Shown in pieces: positions 23,866 through 31,924 of a DNA stretch of 64,000 nucleotides (position 1 is the first letter of the stretch; every line of letters starts with the position of its first letter). Origin of the DNA: Mesorhizobium kowhaii (GTDB taxonomy: Bacteria > Pseudomonadota > Alphaproteobacteria > Rhizobiales > Rhizobiaceae); assembly GCF_003253745.1 (NCBI RefSeq), contig NZ_MZXV01000013.1, positions 620,001-684,000 on the forward strand. The letters are read 5' to 3'. The notes beneath the pieces are model-generated. The model did not search any database. It saw only the letters and a program-made list of their open reading frames with translations, and had not been told where the DNA came from. Both the position numbers and the translations under genes were made by a program.

Positions 23866-25674
23866 TCACGAACCCTGACCGCGCCGCCAGCAAGCGATGA
23901 GGTGGCCGGCCGCGATCTCTCTGGCGGGCGGCCCTGCTTTTCTGCAGTCTGGCAGCACCAGAGGGCAGCGGTCGGCGAAGGAACATCCCGTGTTCGGGAT
24001 ACCGGCTGCCTCGATCCCGACTTGAGCGGATAGTTTTGGCACGGCCTCATCGGAGGACGCGGCCAGGAGCAGTTGCGTGTAGGGGTGATTGGGGCCCTGG
24101 AAGATCTGGTCGGATGAACCGGTTTCAACCAGACGGCCGCGATAGAGCACGCCGATCCTATCGGCCATGTAGCGCACGACCCGGAGGTCGTGGCTGATGA
24201 ACAGATAGGTCGTGTCCTTGTCGCGCTGCAGGTCGTTGAGCAGGTTGAGAACCGTCGCCTGGACGGAGACGTCGAGCGCCGAGGTGGGTTCGTCGAGCAC
24301 GACGACCTTCGGCACGCCGGCGAAGGCCCGTGCGATGGCCGCCCGTTGCCGCTGGCCGCCGGACAGCGATCGCGACTTCTGCTCGGCCGTGGTGCCAGCG
24401 AGGCGGACTGACTGCAAGAGGTCGCTGACGCGCGCTCTCACCTCGCTGCGGCGCAGGCCGGCGAGCCGGCGCAGCGGACGGCCGAGGATCCTGCCGATCC
24501 GCTGGCGTGGATTGAGCGTGCGATCGGGCGACTGGAAGACCATCTGCACGTCGCGGCCTTCAGCAAGGTTTCTTTTCTCGACGCGCGGCGCGACCGTCCT
24601 GCCGAACAGCTCGACCGATCCGGCGCTTGGCGTCTGCAGGCCGGTGACGATCCTTGCCAAGGTCGACTTGCCGGAACCGGATTCGCCGATCAGCCCGAAC
24701 GTCTCGCCCTGGCCTATGTCGAGATCGATATCGTGCAGTACTGGCTGGGTGCCGAAGGCATGGCTGATGCCTTTGCAGGCGATCGCGATCTGGCGTTCTT
24801 TCCGCGCGCCGGCGTCTTCATCCTGGGCTGCCGCTGGCAGACCGGGTCCGTCCGTCTCCGCCAGCCTGCCGTCCCGCTTGGTGTAGTTGAGGGCGGGGAT
24901 CGAGGCGATGAGCGCCTTTGTATAGGCATGGGTTGGGTTGTCGAAGACCTCAGTGGCGGCGCCGCTTTCGACCACCGTTCCCGACTGCATCACCGCCACC
25001 CGGTCGCAGGACCGGCGGATCATGTTGATGTCGTGGCTGATCAACAGAACGCTGGTTTTGTGATCCTTGCGCAGGTCGTGCAGGATGGCAATGATCTCCG
25101 ACTGGACGCTGGCGTCGAGCGCCGTCGTCGGCTCATCCAGCACCAGCAGCGACGGGTCGAGCGCAATGGCAATGGCGATGTTGGCGCGCTGCTGCATGCC
25201 GCCGGAAAGTTCGTGCGGATAGAGGCCCAGCACCCGGTCCGGATGGCTTACGCGAACGCGCCCGAGCAGTTCGGCGGCGCGCGCGCGGGCCTCGTCATGG
25301 CGGACCGGGCGATGCCGCATGATGGTCTCGGTGATCTGCCGGCCGATCGTCATGCTTGGGTTGAGGGCAGCACCCGGGTGCTGGTAGACGGCCGCGATGT
25401 GATTTCCCCGCAGCTGGCGCAGCTGCTCGGCGGAAAGATCGCGGATTTCGCGGCCCTGGAATTCCAGTGCTGACGCCGCGATGCGGGCGTTCTTCGGCAG
25501 ATAGCGCAGGATGGCGAGCGCCACCGAGCTTTTGCCCGATCCGGACTCGCCGACCAGGCCGAGCGCTTCGCCTTCGCCTATGTGCAGCGACACGCCGCTG
25601 ACGGCGGGATGCGATCCGTTGCGCCCGTCATAGGTGATGGAAAGCTGGTCTACGTTCAGAACCGAGGAGGACAT
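23866..25674 (-). CDS. fused peptide-type ABC transporter ATPase (DppD-DppF)
   Basis: About 602 residues with two full ATPase domains. The first: GESGSGKSS, LSGGMQQRA, LLVLDEPTTALD, with switch His in LISHDINM. The second: GESGSGKST, LSGGQRQRA, VVVLDEPTSALD. Each carries the oligopeptide-specific C-terminal extension; the last one ends with the Cys pattern GCSFADRCPLVLPDC that may hold an Fe-S cluster. The start at 25674 (MSSSVLNVDQLS) is where homology begins; in-frame starts at 25710 or 25737 are possible. Divergent from the monooxygenase operon whose two permeases (29764, 30720) lack an ATPase, so it very likely energises that importer. Confidence 0.9.
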   Translation of the reverse strand: MSSSVLNVDQLSITYDGRNGSHPAVSGVSLHIGEGEALGLVGESGSGKSSVALAILRYLPKNARIAASALEFQGREIRDLSAEQLRQLRGNHIAAVYQHPGAALNPSMTIGRQITETIMRHRPVRHDEARARAAELLGRVRVSHPDRVLGLYPHELSGGMQQRANIAIAIALDPSLLVLDEPTTALDASVQSEIIAILHDLRKDHKTSVLLISHDINMIRRSCDRVAVMQSGTVVESGAATEVFDNPTHAYTKALIASIPALNYTKRDGRLAETDGPGLPAAAQDEDAGARKERQIAIACKGISHAFGTQPVLHDIDLDIGQGETFGLIGESGSGKSTLARIVTGLQTPSAGSVELFGRTVAPRVEKRNLAEGRDVQMVFQSPDRTLNPRQRIGRILGRPLRRLAGLRRSEVRARVSDLLQSVRLAGTTAEQKSRSLSGGQRQRAAIARAFAGVPKVVVLDEPTSALDVSVQATVLNLLNDLQRDKDTTYLFISHDLRVVRYMADRIGVLYRGRLVETGSSDQIFQGPNHPYTQLLLAASSDEAVPKLSAQVGIEAAGIPNTGCSFADRCPLVLPDCRKAGPPAREIAAGHLIACWRRGQGS

Positions 25675-25865
25675 TGGGAGCTTGAAACCACTTTCTTCGA
25701 GCGCCGCCATCGAGGGCAATCGCTTCCGCTTTCGCAATACATAATCTCTATAAAATTACTCGAATAAAGCTGGAACGCAATCTACCTTTCACCGCTCAGG
25801 AGAGATTGTCGCCGCCTGCCGAAGCAGCACGACGGTCTCCGGAGCAGATTTGGAAGGAGGCCGGC

Positions 25866-27224
25866 ATGGCTCGAGATCACATGATCCTCAGCGCTTTTTT
25901 CTTCAACCCGCAGGGCGATCACCGGATGTCGTGGCGCCATCCGCGGGCGCCGGGCCGGGAGGTGCTGGACTTCGAGTTCTACCGCGATCTCGTGCAGGCG
26001 GCCGAGCGCGCGAGGATCGACACCATCTTCGTCGCCGACCACGTGTCGATCTGGGATTCGGTCAAGAGCGGCGTTGCCCACTACGCCAATGCCCGCCTCG
26101 AGCCGCTGACGCTGCTGTCGGCCCTTGCCGGCGTGACCAAGCACATCGGCCTGATCACCACGGCATCGAGCTCCTACAGCGAGCCCTACAATGTGGCGCG
26201 CATGTTCGCCTCGCTCGATCATATCAGCAAGGGCAGGGCGTCGTGGAACGTCGTCACCTCGGCCATGGACGAGGAGGCGCGCAATTTCGGCCGCGACTGC
26301 AATATCGAACATGCGTTCCGCTATGAGCGCGCGGCCGAATTCCTCGATATCGTCAAGGCGCTGTGGGACAGCTGGGAAGACGAGGCGCTGCTGATCGACA
26401 AGGTGTCGGGCTATTTCGCCGACCCCGACAAGGTCCATCCCATCGAACACAAGGGGAAGCATTTCAAGGTGCGCGGACCGCTCAATGTCTCGCGGCCGCC
26501 GCAGGGTCATCCGCTGATCGTCCAGGCCGGCTCGTCCGAGGACGGCAAGAACTTTGCCACCGCTCAGGCCGATGCGCACTTCGCCATCTACAGCACCCGG
26601 GAAGACGGCATCAAGTATCGTCAGGATATCAACGAGCGCCTTGCCCGCCACGGCAGGCGGCCGGAGAGCTTCAAGATCCTGCCCGGCATCCTGCCGATCG
26701 TCGCTGCTTCCGAGGCGGAAGGTCGGGAAAAGCAGGAGTATCTGCAGACCTTGCTCCCCGATCAGGTCGGCATCGACCTTCTGTCCAGCTGGAGCGGCAT
26801 CGATCTCTCCGTCTATCCGCCGGACGGGCCGCTGCCGCCGCTGCCGGACGAAAGCACGTTCAATGGCGGGCGCACGTCGCTCAACCGGGTCAAGCAGTGG
26901 TCGAAGCAGAATCTCAGCCTGCGCGAAATTGCGCGCAAGCTCGCCAACAGCGGTTCGGTGCCGACCGTCGCCGGCACACCGAAACAGATCGCCGACCAGT
27001 TGCAGGACTGGTTCGTCTCGGGGGCCGCCGACGGCTTCAACCTGATGTTCCCGCTGCTGCCCGAGGACTGGGTGAATTTCGCCGAACAGGTGGTGCCGGA
27101 GCTGCAGCGCCGCGGCGTGTTCCCGACCGAATACGCACCGGGAACGCTGCGCGACCGCTTCGGCCTGGCGCGGCCCGCCAACCGTTTCGCCGAGCAGCGC
27201 GACACTGCGCGCGCCGTGTCCTGA
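25866..27224 (+). CDS. flavin-dependent monooxygenase, NtaA/SnaA/DszA/SoxA family
   Basis: 452 residues of the luciferase-like (LLM) fold, in the subgroup that includes nitrilotriacetate, pristinamycin and dibenzothiophene-sulfone monooxygenases. Markers: SAFFFNPQGDHRMSWRHP at the N-terminus, FVADHV, SSSYSEPYNVARMFASLDHIS, GRASWNVVTS, RYERAAEFLDIVKALWDSW and HPLIVQAGSSEDG. It uses reduced FMN supplied by a separate reductase, not encoded here. The ATG at 25866 follows a near-perfect AAGGAGG site. First gene of a five-gene operon with a peptide-type importer, so it probably oxidises the imported compound, perhaps a sulfur or nitrogen source. Confidence 0.9.
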   Translation: MARDHMILSAFFFNPQGDHRMSWRHPRAPGREVLDFEFYRDLVQAAERARIDTIFVADHVSIWDSVKSGVAHYANARLEPLTLLSALAGVTKHIGLITTASSSYSEPYNVARMFASLDHISKGRASWNVVTSAMDEEARNFGRDCNIEHAFRYERAAEFLDIVKALWDSWEDEALLIDKVSGYFADPDKVHPIEHKGKHFKVRGPLNVSRPPQGHPLIVQAGSSEDGKNFATAQADAHFAIYSTREDGIKYRQDINERLARHGRRPESFKILPGILPIVAASEAEGREKQEYLQTLLPDQVGIDLLSSWSGIDLSVYPPDGPLPPLPDESTFNGGRTSLNRVKQWSKQNLSLREIARKLANSGSVPTVAGTPKQIADQLQDWFVSGAADGFNLMFPLLPEDWVNFAEQVVPELQRRGVFPTEYAPGTLRDRFGLARPANRFAEQRDTARAVS

Positions 27225-27235
27225 CCCGGAGAACG

Positions 27236-28015
27236 ATGATGACCGCCGCACCGAGACTGCAGCCCCGCGAAGCGACCGCTCCGCAGCTCGTCAATGTCCT
27301 GCACAGCCCCAAGCGCGTGCGCGTAAAATTCGGTGGCCGCACCATCGCCGACAGCCGCAATGTGCTGGTGCTGCGCTCCAACCATTTCCTGCCGATCTAT
27401 TTCTTCCCGGCGGCGTCGGTCGACACGTCGGTGCTGAAACCCTCGCTGCATCGCGAACCGCACGCGGTCGGTGGCGAGACCGCCTATTGGGATATCGACA
27501 CCGGCGACAGGCGGAGCGCCAATGCGGCCTGGTCGTTCGTGTCGCCGCCGGGTGAAAACCTGTCGCCGCTGGCCGGGCGCATCGCTTTCAGCTGGAAGCT
27601 CGTCGACCAGTGGTTCGAGGAGGACGAGGAGGTCTTCGTCCATGCCCGCGATCCGTATGCGCGCATCGATGTGCTGCAAAGCTCGAGCCATGTGCAGGTC
27701 TGGTTCGACGGCGAGCCGATCGCCGACAGCCATCGCCCGGTGCTGCTGTTCGAGACGCATCTGCCGACGCGCTTCTACTTGCATCCGGATGACATCAATC
27801 TGGAGCGGCTGACGGCGTCCGTCACAACGACGCGATGTCCCTACAAGGGCATCGCTTCCTACTGGTCCGGCCTGCTGAGCGACGGCTCGGTGCGCCCGGA
27901 CATCGCCTGGAGCTACCGCGATCCGATCGCCGAGATGCCCAAGATCAAGGGCCTCGTCGCCTTCTATCCGCAGGCCGTGGACCGCATCCATCTCGACGGC
28001 GAACCCGTCGCATAG
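27236..28015 (+). CDS. double DUF427-domain protein
   Basis: 259 residues containing two DUF427 (beta-tent) repeats. First unit: VRVKFGGRTIADSRNVLVLRS with YFFPAASVD, about residues 30-110. Second unit: VQVWFDGEPIADSHRPVLLFE with RFYLHPDDIN and CPYKGIASYWS, about residues 145-235. Only the second keeps the C-P-Y-K-G signature. There is no signal peptide, so it is cytoplasmic. It lies 11 bases after the monooxygenase and 34 before the binding protein. DUF427 has no settled function; the linkage suggests action on the same substrate. Confidence 0.85.
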   Translation: MMTAAPRLQPREATAPQLVNVLHSPKRVRVKFGGRTIADSRNVLVLRSNHFLPIYFFPAASVDTSVLKPSLHREPHAVGGETAYWDIDTGDRRSANAAWSFVSPPGENLSPLAGRIAFSWKLVDQWFEEDEEVFVHARDPYARIDVLQSSSHVQVWFDGEPIADSHRPVLLFETHLPTRFYLHPDDINLERLTASVTTTRCPYKGIASYWSGLLSDGSVRPDIAWSYRDPIAEMPKIKGLVAFYPQAVDRIHLDGEPVA

Positions 28016-28049
28016 CTTTTCAATCTTCATTTCAGACAGGGGTTTCAAC

Positions 28050-29687
28050 ATGACTGGACGTAACGACATCGACGCACTTCGCAATCTGTCGGGGGACATC
28101 TGGAATATCGCCGTCGACGAATATCAGGGCGGCTTTCTCAAGCGCCGCGATCTCCTGAAATATGCAGCGCTGCTCGGCCTCACCGGCTTTGCCGCTTCGC
28201 AGGGGCTCGGAGGCGCGCGCGCCGCAGCCGCCGCTGGCGGCACGGTTCGCGTCGGCCTCGGCCAGCCGACCAAGGCGATCGATCCCGTCTCGGTCACCGA
28301 TCCGGCCAGCATCGGGGTGCTCAGCCAGGTCGGCGAATATTTGATCCTCGACGATCCGAAGGACGGGCTGCAGCCGAAGCTCGCTTTGTCCTGGGAGGCC
28401 GACGAGACAGCCAGCCGCTGGACCTTCAAACTACGGCAAGGGGTGAAATTCCACGATGGCCGCGGGGTTACCGCCAAGGACGTGGTGGCGAGCTTCGAGC
28501 GGCTTGTCGATCCGGCCAGCGGCTCGTCGGCGTTGTCGGCCTACAAGGGCATCCTGTCCAAAGGTGGCGCCAAGCTGGTCGACGACGAGACCGTGGCCTT
28601 CGATCTCGACGGTCCGAACAGCAACTTCCCCTTCTATGTCTCCTCCGACGTCTACAATGCCGTCATCCTGCCGGCCGACTATGCCGGCGATTTCGAGAAG
28701 ACTTTCAACGGCACCGGCCCGTTCAAGCTCGAATCCTTCCGTCCCAAGCAGGGTGCCAGCTTCGTGCGCAACACCGACTATTGGGGCGACAAGGCGCTGC
28801 CCGACCGCGTCGAGATCAAGTTCTTCGACGACGAGCAGGCCCAGGTGCTGGCGCTGCAGGCCGGCCAGCTCGATGTCATCCCGAGCACGACGCGGCTCGA
28901 ACTGGCGATCGAGGGCAATCCCAACTTCAAGCTCCTCAGCGTGCAGGCGAGTTCGCATGACGAGGTGCATCTGCGCACCGACCAGGCGCCGTTCACCGAC
29001 AAGCGCATCCGCCGCGCGCTGGCGCTCACCCTCGACCGCGAGGCGATCGTAAAGGGGCTGCTGAAAGGCCGCGCCATCGCTGGCAACGACACCCCGTTCG
29101 CGCCGATCTTCCCCTCGGCCGATCCGTCGGTGCCGCAGCGCAAGCAGGACATCGCCGAGGCCAAGCGGCTGCTCGGCGAGGCGGGTGTTCCCAACGGCTT
29201 CGAGGTGACGCTGACCACCGAGCGCGCCTATGACATTCCCGACTATGCCGTGCTGATCCAGAACTTCGCCAAGAAGGCCGGCATCGACGTCAAACTCAAT
29301 GTTCTGCCGCAGGATGCCTATTACGGCTCGGCGACATTCGGCAGCTCGCCCTGGCTGGATTCGGTTCTTGGCATCACCGATTTCGGCCATCGCGGCACAC
29401 CTGACATCTTCCTCAACGCCACGCTGAAGAGTTCGGGAGCCTGGAACGCGGCCCATTTCAACAACCCGGCCTACGATGCCTTGCTGCTCGACTATTCCAA
29501 GGCGCGTGATCTCAACGCGCAGCGCCTTGCCGCCGGCAAGATCCAAAACCTTTTGCTCGACGAGACGCCAGTGATCATCAGCTACTTCTCGCAATACAGC
29601 CGCATCACCAGCAACAAGGTCGAGGGCGTGCGCTTCACGGCGATTTCGCATCTGCTGCTCGACCGCGTTACCTTCGTCCAGGCATGA
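28050..29687 (+). CDS. peptide/opine-type ABC transporter substrate-binding protein
   Basis: 545 residues of SBP family 5 (DppA/OppA type). A long N-terminus with a twin-arginine-like KRRDLLKYAAL motif and hydrophobic core gives export. The family signature is clear: WTFKLRQGVKFHDGRGVTAKDVVASF near residue 130, and later KRIRRALALTLDREAIVKGLL. It captures the ligand in the periplasm for the two permeases that follow. The operon partners (monooxygenase, DUF427 protein) suggest that the ligand is not a simple peptide. Confidence 0.92.
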   Translation: MTGRNDIDALRNLSGDIWNIAVDEYQGGFLKRRDLLKYAALLGLTGFAASQGLGGARAAAAAGGTVRVGLGQPTKAIDPVSVTDPASIGVLSQVGEYLILDDPKDGLQPKLALSWEADETASRWTFKLRQGVKFHDGRGVTAKDVVASFERLVDPASGSSALSAYKGILSKGGAKLVDDETVAFDLDGPNSNFPFYVSSDVYNAVILPADYAGDFEKTFNGTGPFKLESFRPKQGASFVRNTDYWGDKALPDRVEIKFFDDEQAQVLALQAGQLDVIPSTTRLELAIEGNPNFKLLSVQASSHDEVHLRTDQAPFTDKRIRRALALTLDREAIVKGLLKGRAIAGNDTPFAPIFPSADPSVPQRKQDIAEAKRLLGEAGVPNGFEVTLTTERAYDIPDYAVLIQNFAKKAGIDVKLNVLPQDAYYGSATFGSSPWLDSVLGITDFGHRGTPDIFLNATLKSSGAWNAAHFNNPAYDALLLDYSKARDLNAQRLAAGKIQNLLLDETPVIISYFSQYSRITSNKVEGVRFTAISHLLLDRVTFVQA

Positions 29688-29712
29688 TGCCGGAACACGG
29701 AAATAGATACCT

Positions 29713-29731
29713 ATCCCGATCGCATCGGGAT
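29713..29731 (+). terminator. hairpin between binding-protein and permease genes
   Basis: ATCCCGAT (29713-29720), loop CGC, ATCGGGAT (29724-29731): a perfect 8-base stem in the 76-base gap after the binding-protein stop. No U-tract follows, so it is better read as a message-stabilising or partly attenuating hairpin than as a full terminator. Confidence 0.5.
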
Positions 29732-29763
29732 GGGGCAGGGTCCAGGCGAGGCGGCAAGACGCG

Positions 29764-30723
29764 ATGGTGACCGGCCGCACTCTGTCGGCGCGCGTGGGCA
29801 CACTTCTGCTGACGTTGTGGCTGGTCAGTATCCTGGTCTTCTTTGCCGGGCAGGTTCTGCCCGGCGATGTCGGCCGCGTCATGCTCGGGCCCTTTGCCGA
29901 CGCGCAAGCGGTGGCGGAACTGAACAAGCGGCTGGGCGCCGACCAGCCCGTTCTCGTCCAGTACGGGCGTTGGTTCAGCAACGTGCTCACTGGTGATTTC
30001 GGCACCTCGCTGTCGATGCGCGCGCCGGTGGCGCCGTTCGTGCTCGAAAGCCTCAAGCGCTCCGCGGCACTTGCCGGCATCATCCTGGTTTTCCTCGTTC
30101 CGCTGGGGGTCGGCGCCGGCGTCATCGCCGGTCTCAATGCGGGCCGCTTCATCGACCGGCTGATCGTGATGGCGGGCGTTTCCTTCGGCATCGTCCCCGA
30201 CTTTGTGTCCGGGCTGATGCTGCTCATCGTTTTCGGCCTGTGGCTGAACTGGTTCCCGATCTCGGGTGTCGCGCCCGATGGCGCGGGCTTCTGGACGAAT
30301 GGCTATTATCTGATCCTGCCGGCACTGCCGCTGGTGCTGAACCTTGCCGGCTACATCGCCCGGATGACGCGGGCCGGCGTGATCGAGGCGATGGCCGCCG
30401 ACTATACACGCACCGCCGTCCTGAAAGGGCTCGAGCGGCGCGAGATCATCTTTCGGCACGTGCTGCGCAACGCGCTGACGCCGACCATCGCGGTGCTTGC
30501 GACCCAGACCGGCTACATGCTTGGCGGGCTGGTGGTGATCGAGGCGCTGTTCGGCATCCAGGGCCTTGGCAATCTGGTTCTGAACGCGGCCAAGGCACGC
30601 GATTTCCCGATGCTTGAGGCCGGCGTCCTGGTGATGGCGGCAATATTCGTGCTGTCGGCGGCGGCAGGCGATGTCGTGCTGGCCTTGCTCGATCCGCGGC
30701 AACGCCGCCGGGCATCGTCATGA
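29764..30723 (+). CDS. peptide-type ABC transporter permease (DppB-like)
   Basis: 319 residues with about six membrane spans. It has the DppB features: the N-terminal LLTLWLVSILVFFAGQVLPGD, and the EAA loop DYTRTAVLKGLERREIIFRHVLRNALTP near residue 215. A GGCGAGGCGGCAAG stretch before the ATG could serve as ribosome site. It overlaps the next permease gene by four bases. Confidence 0.92.
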   Translation: MVTGRTLSARVGTLLLTLWLVSILVFFAGQVLPGDVGRVMLGPFADAQAVAELNKRLGADQPVLVQYGRWFSNVLTGDFGTSLSMRAPVAPFVLESLKRSAALAGIILVFLVPLGVGAGVIAGLNAGRFIDRLIVMAGVSFGIVPDFVSGLMLLIVFGLWLNWFPISGVAPDGAGFWTNGYYLILPALPLVLNLAGYIARMTRAGVIEAMAADYTRTAVLKGLERREIIFRHVLRNALTPTIAVLATQTGYMLGGLVVIEALFGIQGLGNLVLNAAKARDFPMLEAGVLVMAAIFVLSAAAGDVVLALLDPRQRRRASS

Positions 30724-31607
30724 CGGATCTGGCGGAGTTTCCCGCGCCGCGGCGCGCCGCGGTCGGCCTGCCGGCATTGCGCAGGATCCGCAGCGTTTTT
30801 GCCGGACTGCCCCCGTCGGTCGTAGTCGGTTCGTTGCTGCTGCTGTTCTGGGTCGCCGGCGCGCTGTTTGGCAATCTCTTCGTTCCCTACGATCCCTATG
30901 CCGAGGATTTTCTGGCGATGCTGACGCCGCCCGATGCGCTGCACTGGTTCGGCACCGACCAGCTCGGCCGCGACGTGCTGTCCCGCATCGTCGTCGGGTC
31001 GCGCGATATCCTGCTGGTTGCGCCGCTGGCTACGCTTGCCGGCGTTGCCGCCGGCAGCATCATCGGACTGGTGCTCGGCTATTTCGACGGTCTCGTCGAT
31101 GCCATCGGGGCGCGGCTGCTCGACACGCTGATGGCGTTTCCGTTCATCGTCCTCGTCACCATGACGCTTGTGGCGATCGGCCCATCGAACCTGACCGTCA
31201 TTCTGGTGATCGCCATCGCCTACGCGCCGCTGGTGGCGCGGACCGTTCGCGCCGCCGTGCGCGAGCAGAAAGAGCGCGACTATGTCAGCGCCGCCCGGCT
31301 TGGTGGCGAAGGCGCATTTGCCATCATGTTCCTGGAGATCCTGCCCAATATAAGGGAAACGATCCTGATCGAGCTCGTCACCCGGCTGGGGTACGCGTTC
31401 TTTTCGATCGCCACGCTGAGCTTTCTCGGCCTCGGCATCCAACCGCCTTCCGCCGACTGGGGACTGGCCGTCGCTGATGGCTACGGCTTCCTGACCGGCG
31501 GCAAATGGTGGGTCGTCGTCTTCAATTCCGCGGCAATCGTCTCGCTGGTCATGGCGACCAACCTCATCGCACAAGGCATCGGCGCTTTTGAAAATAGCGA
31601 TGCGTGA
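30720..31607 (+). CDS. peptide-type ABC transporter permease (DppC-like)
   Basis: 295 residues. DppC hallmarks: FGTDQLGRDVLSRIVVGSRDIL near residue 78, the EAA-type loop RDYVSAARLGGEGAFAIMFLEILPN, and SFLGLGIQPPSADWG near residue 238. The ATG overlaps the stop of the DppB-like gene (ATGA). It is the last gene of the monooxygenase operon. No ATPase follows; the divergent fused DppDF protein is the natural partner. Confidence 0.92.
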   Translation: MTDLAEFPAPRRAAVGLPALRRIRSVFAGLPPSVVVGSLLLLFWVAGALFGNLFVPYDPYAEDFLAMLTPPDALHWFGTDQLGRDVLSRIVVGSRDILLVAPLATLAGVAAGSIIGLVLGYFDGLVDAIGARLLDTLMAFPFIVLVTMTLVAIGPSNLTVILVIAIAYAPLVARTVRAAVREQKERDYVSAARLGGEGAFAIMFLEILPNIRETILIELVTRLGYAFFSIATLSFLGLGIQPPSADWGLAVADGYGFLTGGKWWVVVFNSAAIVSLVMATNLIAQGIGAFENSDA

Positions 31608-31856
31608 GTTTTGATGCTTGTTCTCCGCCATCGCGAGGCGGCGGCGGAGAGGGAAGCCATCCTGTCAGAATGATCGCGCCCTCGCTGCGCTGGCGCGAAG
31701 CGTCCAGGATCGACGCGATCTCCCGACATCTCGATCCTGCCTTGGGACGGCGGCAAACGCTTCCGTCGTTGCTGCTCGCCCGGTAGGGCGGAGAGCATGC
31801 TTCATGGGGACGGCCCAACAGGGCCGTTGACGCTGGCCCCCTTTACCTCCTAGGAT
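31608..31856. other. intergenic region with nested inverted repeats
   Basis: About 250 non-coding bases between two operons. TCTCCGCC (31622-31629) can pair with GGCGGAGA at 31643-31650 or at 31787-31794, and CGCCC-GGTA-GGGCG (31777-31790) is a short hairpin. The outermost segments (GCTTGTTCTCCGCC and GGCGGAGAGCATGC) are inverted, imperfect copies, so the whole stretch looks like a palindromic repeat unit. It may end the upstream transcript. Confidence 0.45.
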
Positions 31857-31873
31857 TAAATCAAATTGATTTA
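31857..31873. promoter_or_regulatory. ROK-repressor operator upstream of the amino-sugar importer
   Basis: TAAATCAA-A-TTGATTTA is a perfect 17-base palindrome, 52 bases upstream of the preferred start of the binding-protein gene. The same core AAATCAA-N-TTGATTT recurs at 41398-41412 just upstream of the ROK regulator gene at the other end of the cluster. Two matching sites at the two transcription starts of one regulon are strong evidence for a shared operator. Confidence 0.8.
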
Positions 31874-31924
31874 CGTTACTCGCCCGAAGAGGCGGAAATG
31901 CCGATCAACAATGGGAGACGAAGT

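Noticed and set aside
29713..29731. Calling the hairpin an intrinsic terminator
   Set aside because: There is no U-tract, and the permease genes downstream have no other evident promoter.
31608..31897. Short plus-strand ORFs (about 60-85 codons) between the two peptide-type operons
   Set aside because: They lie in palindromic repeat sequence and have no recognisable product.
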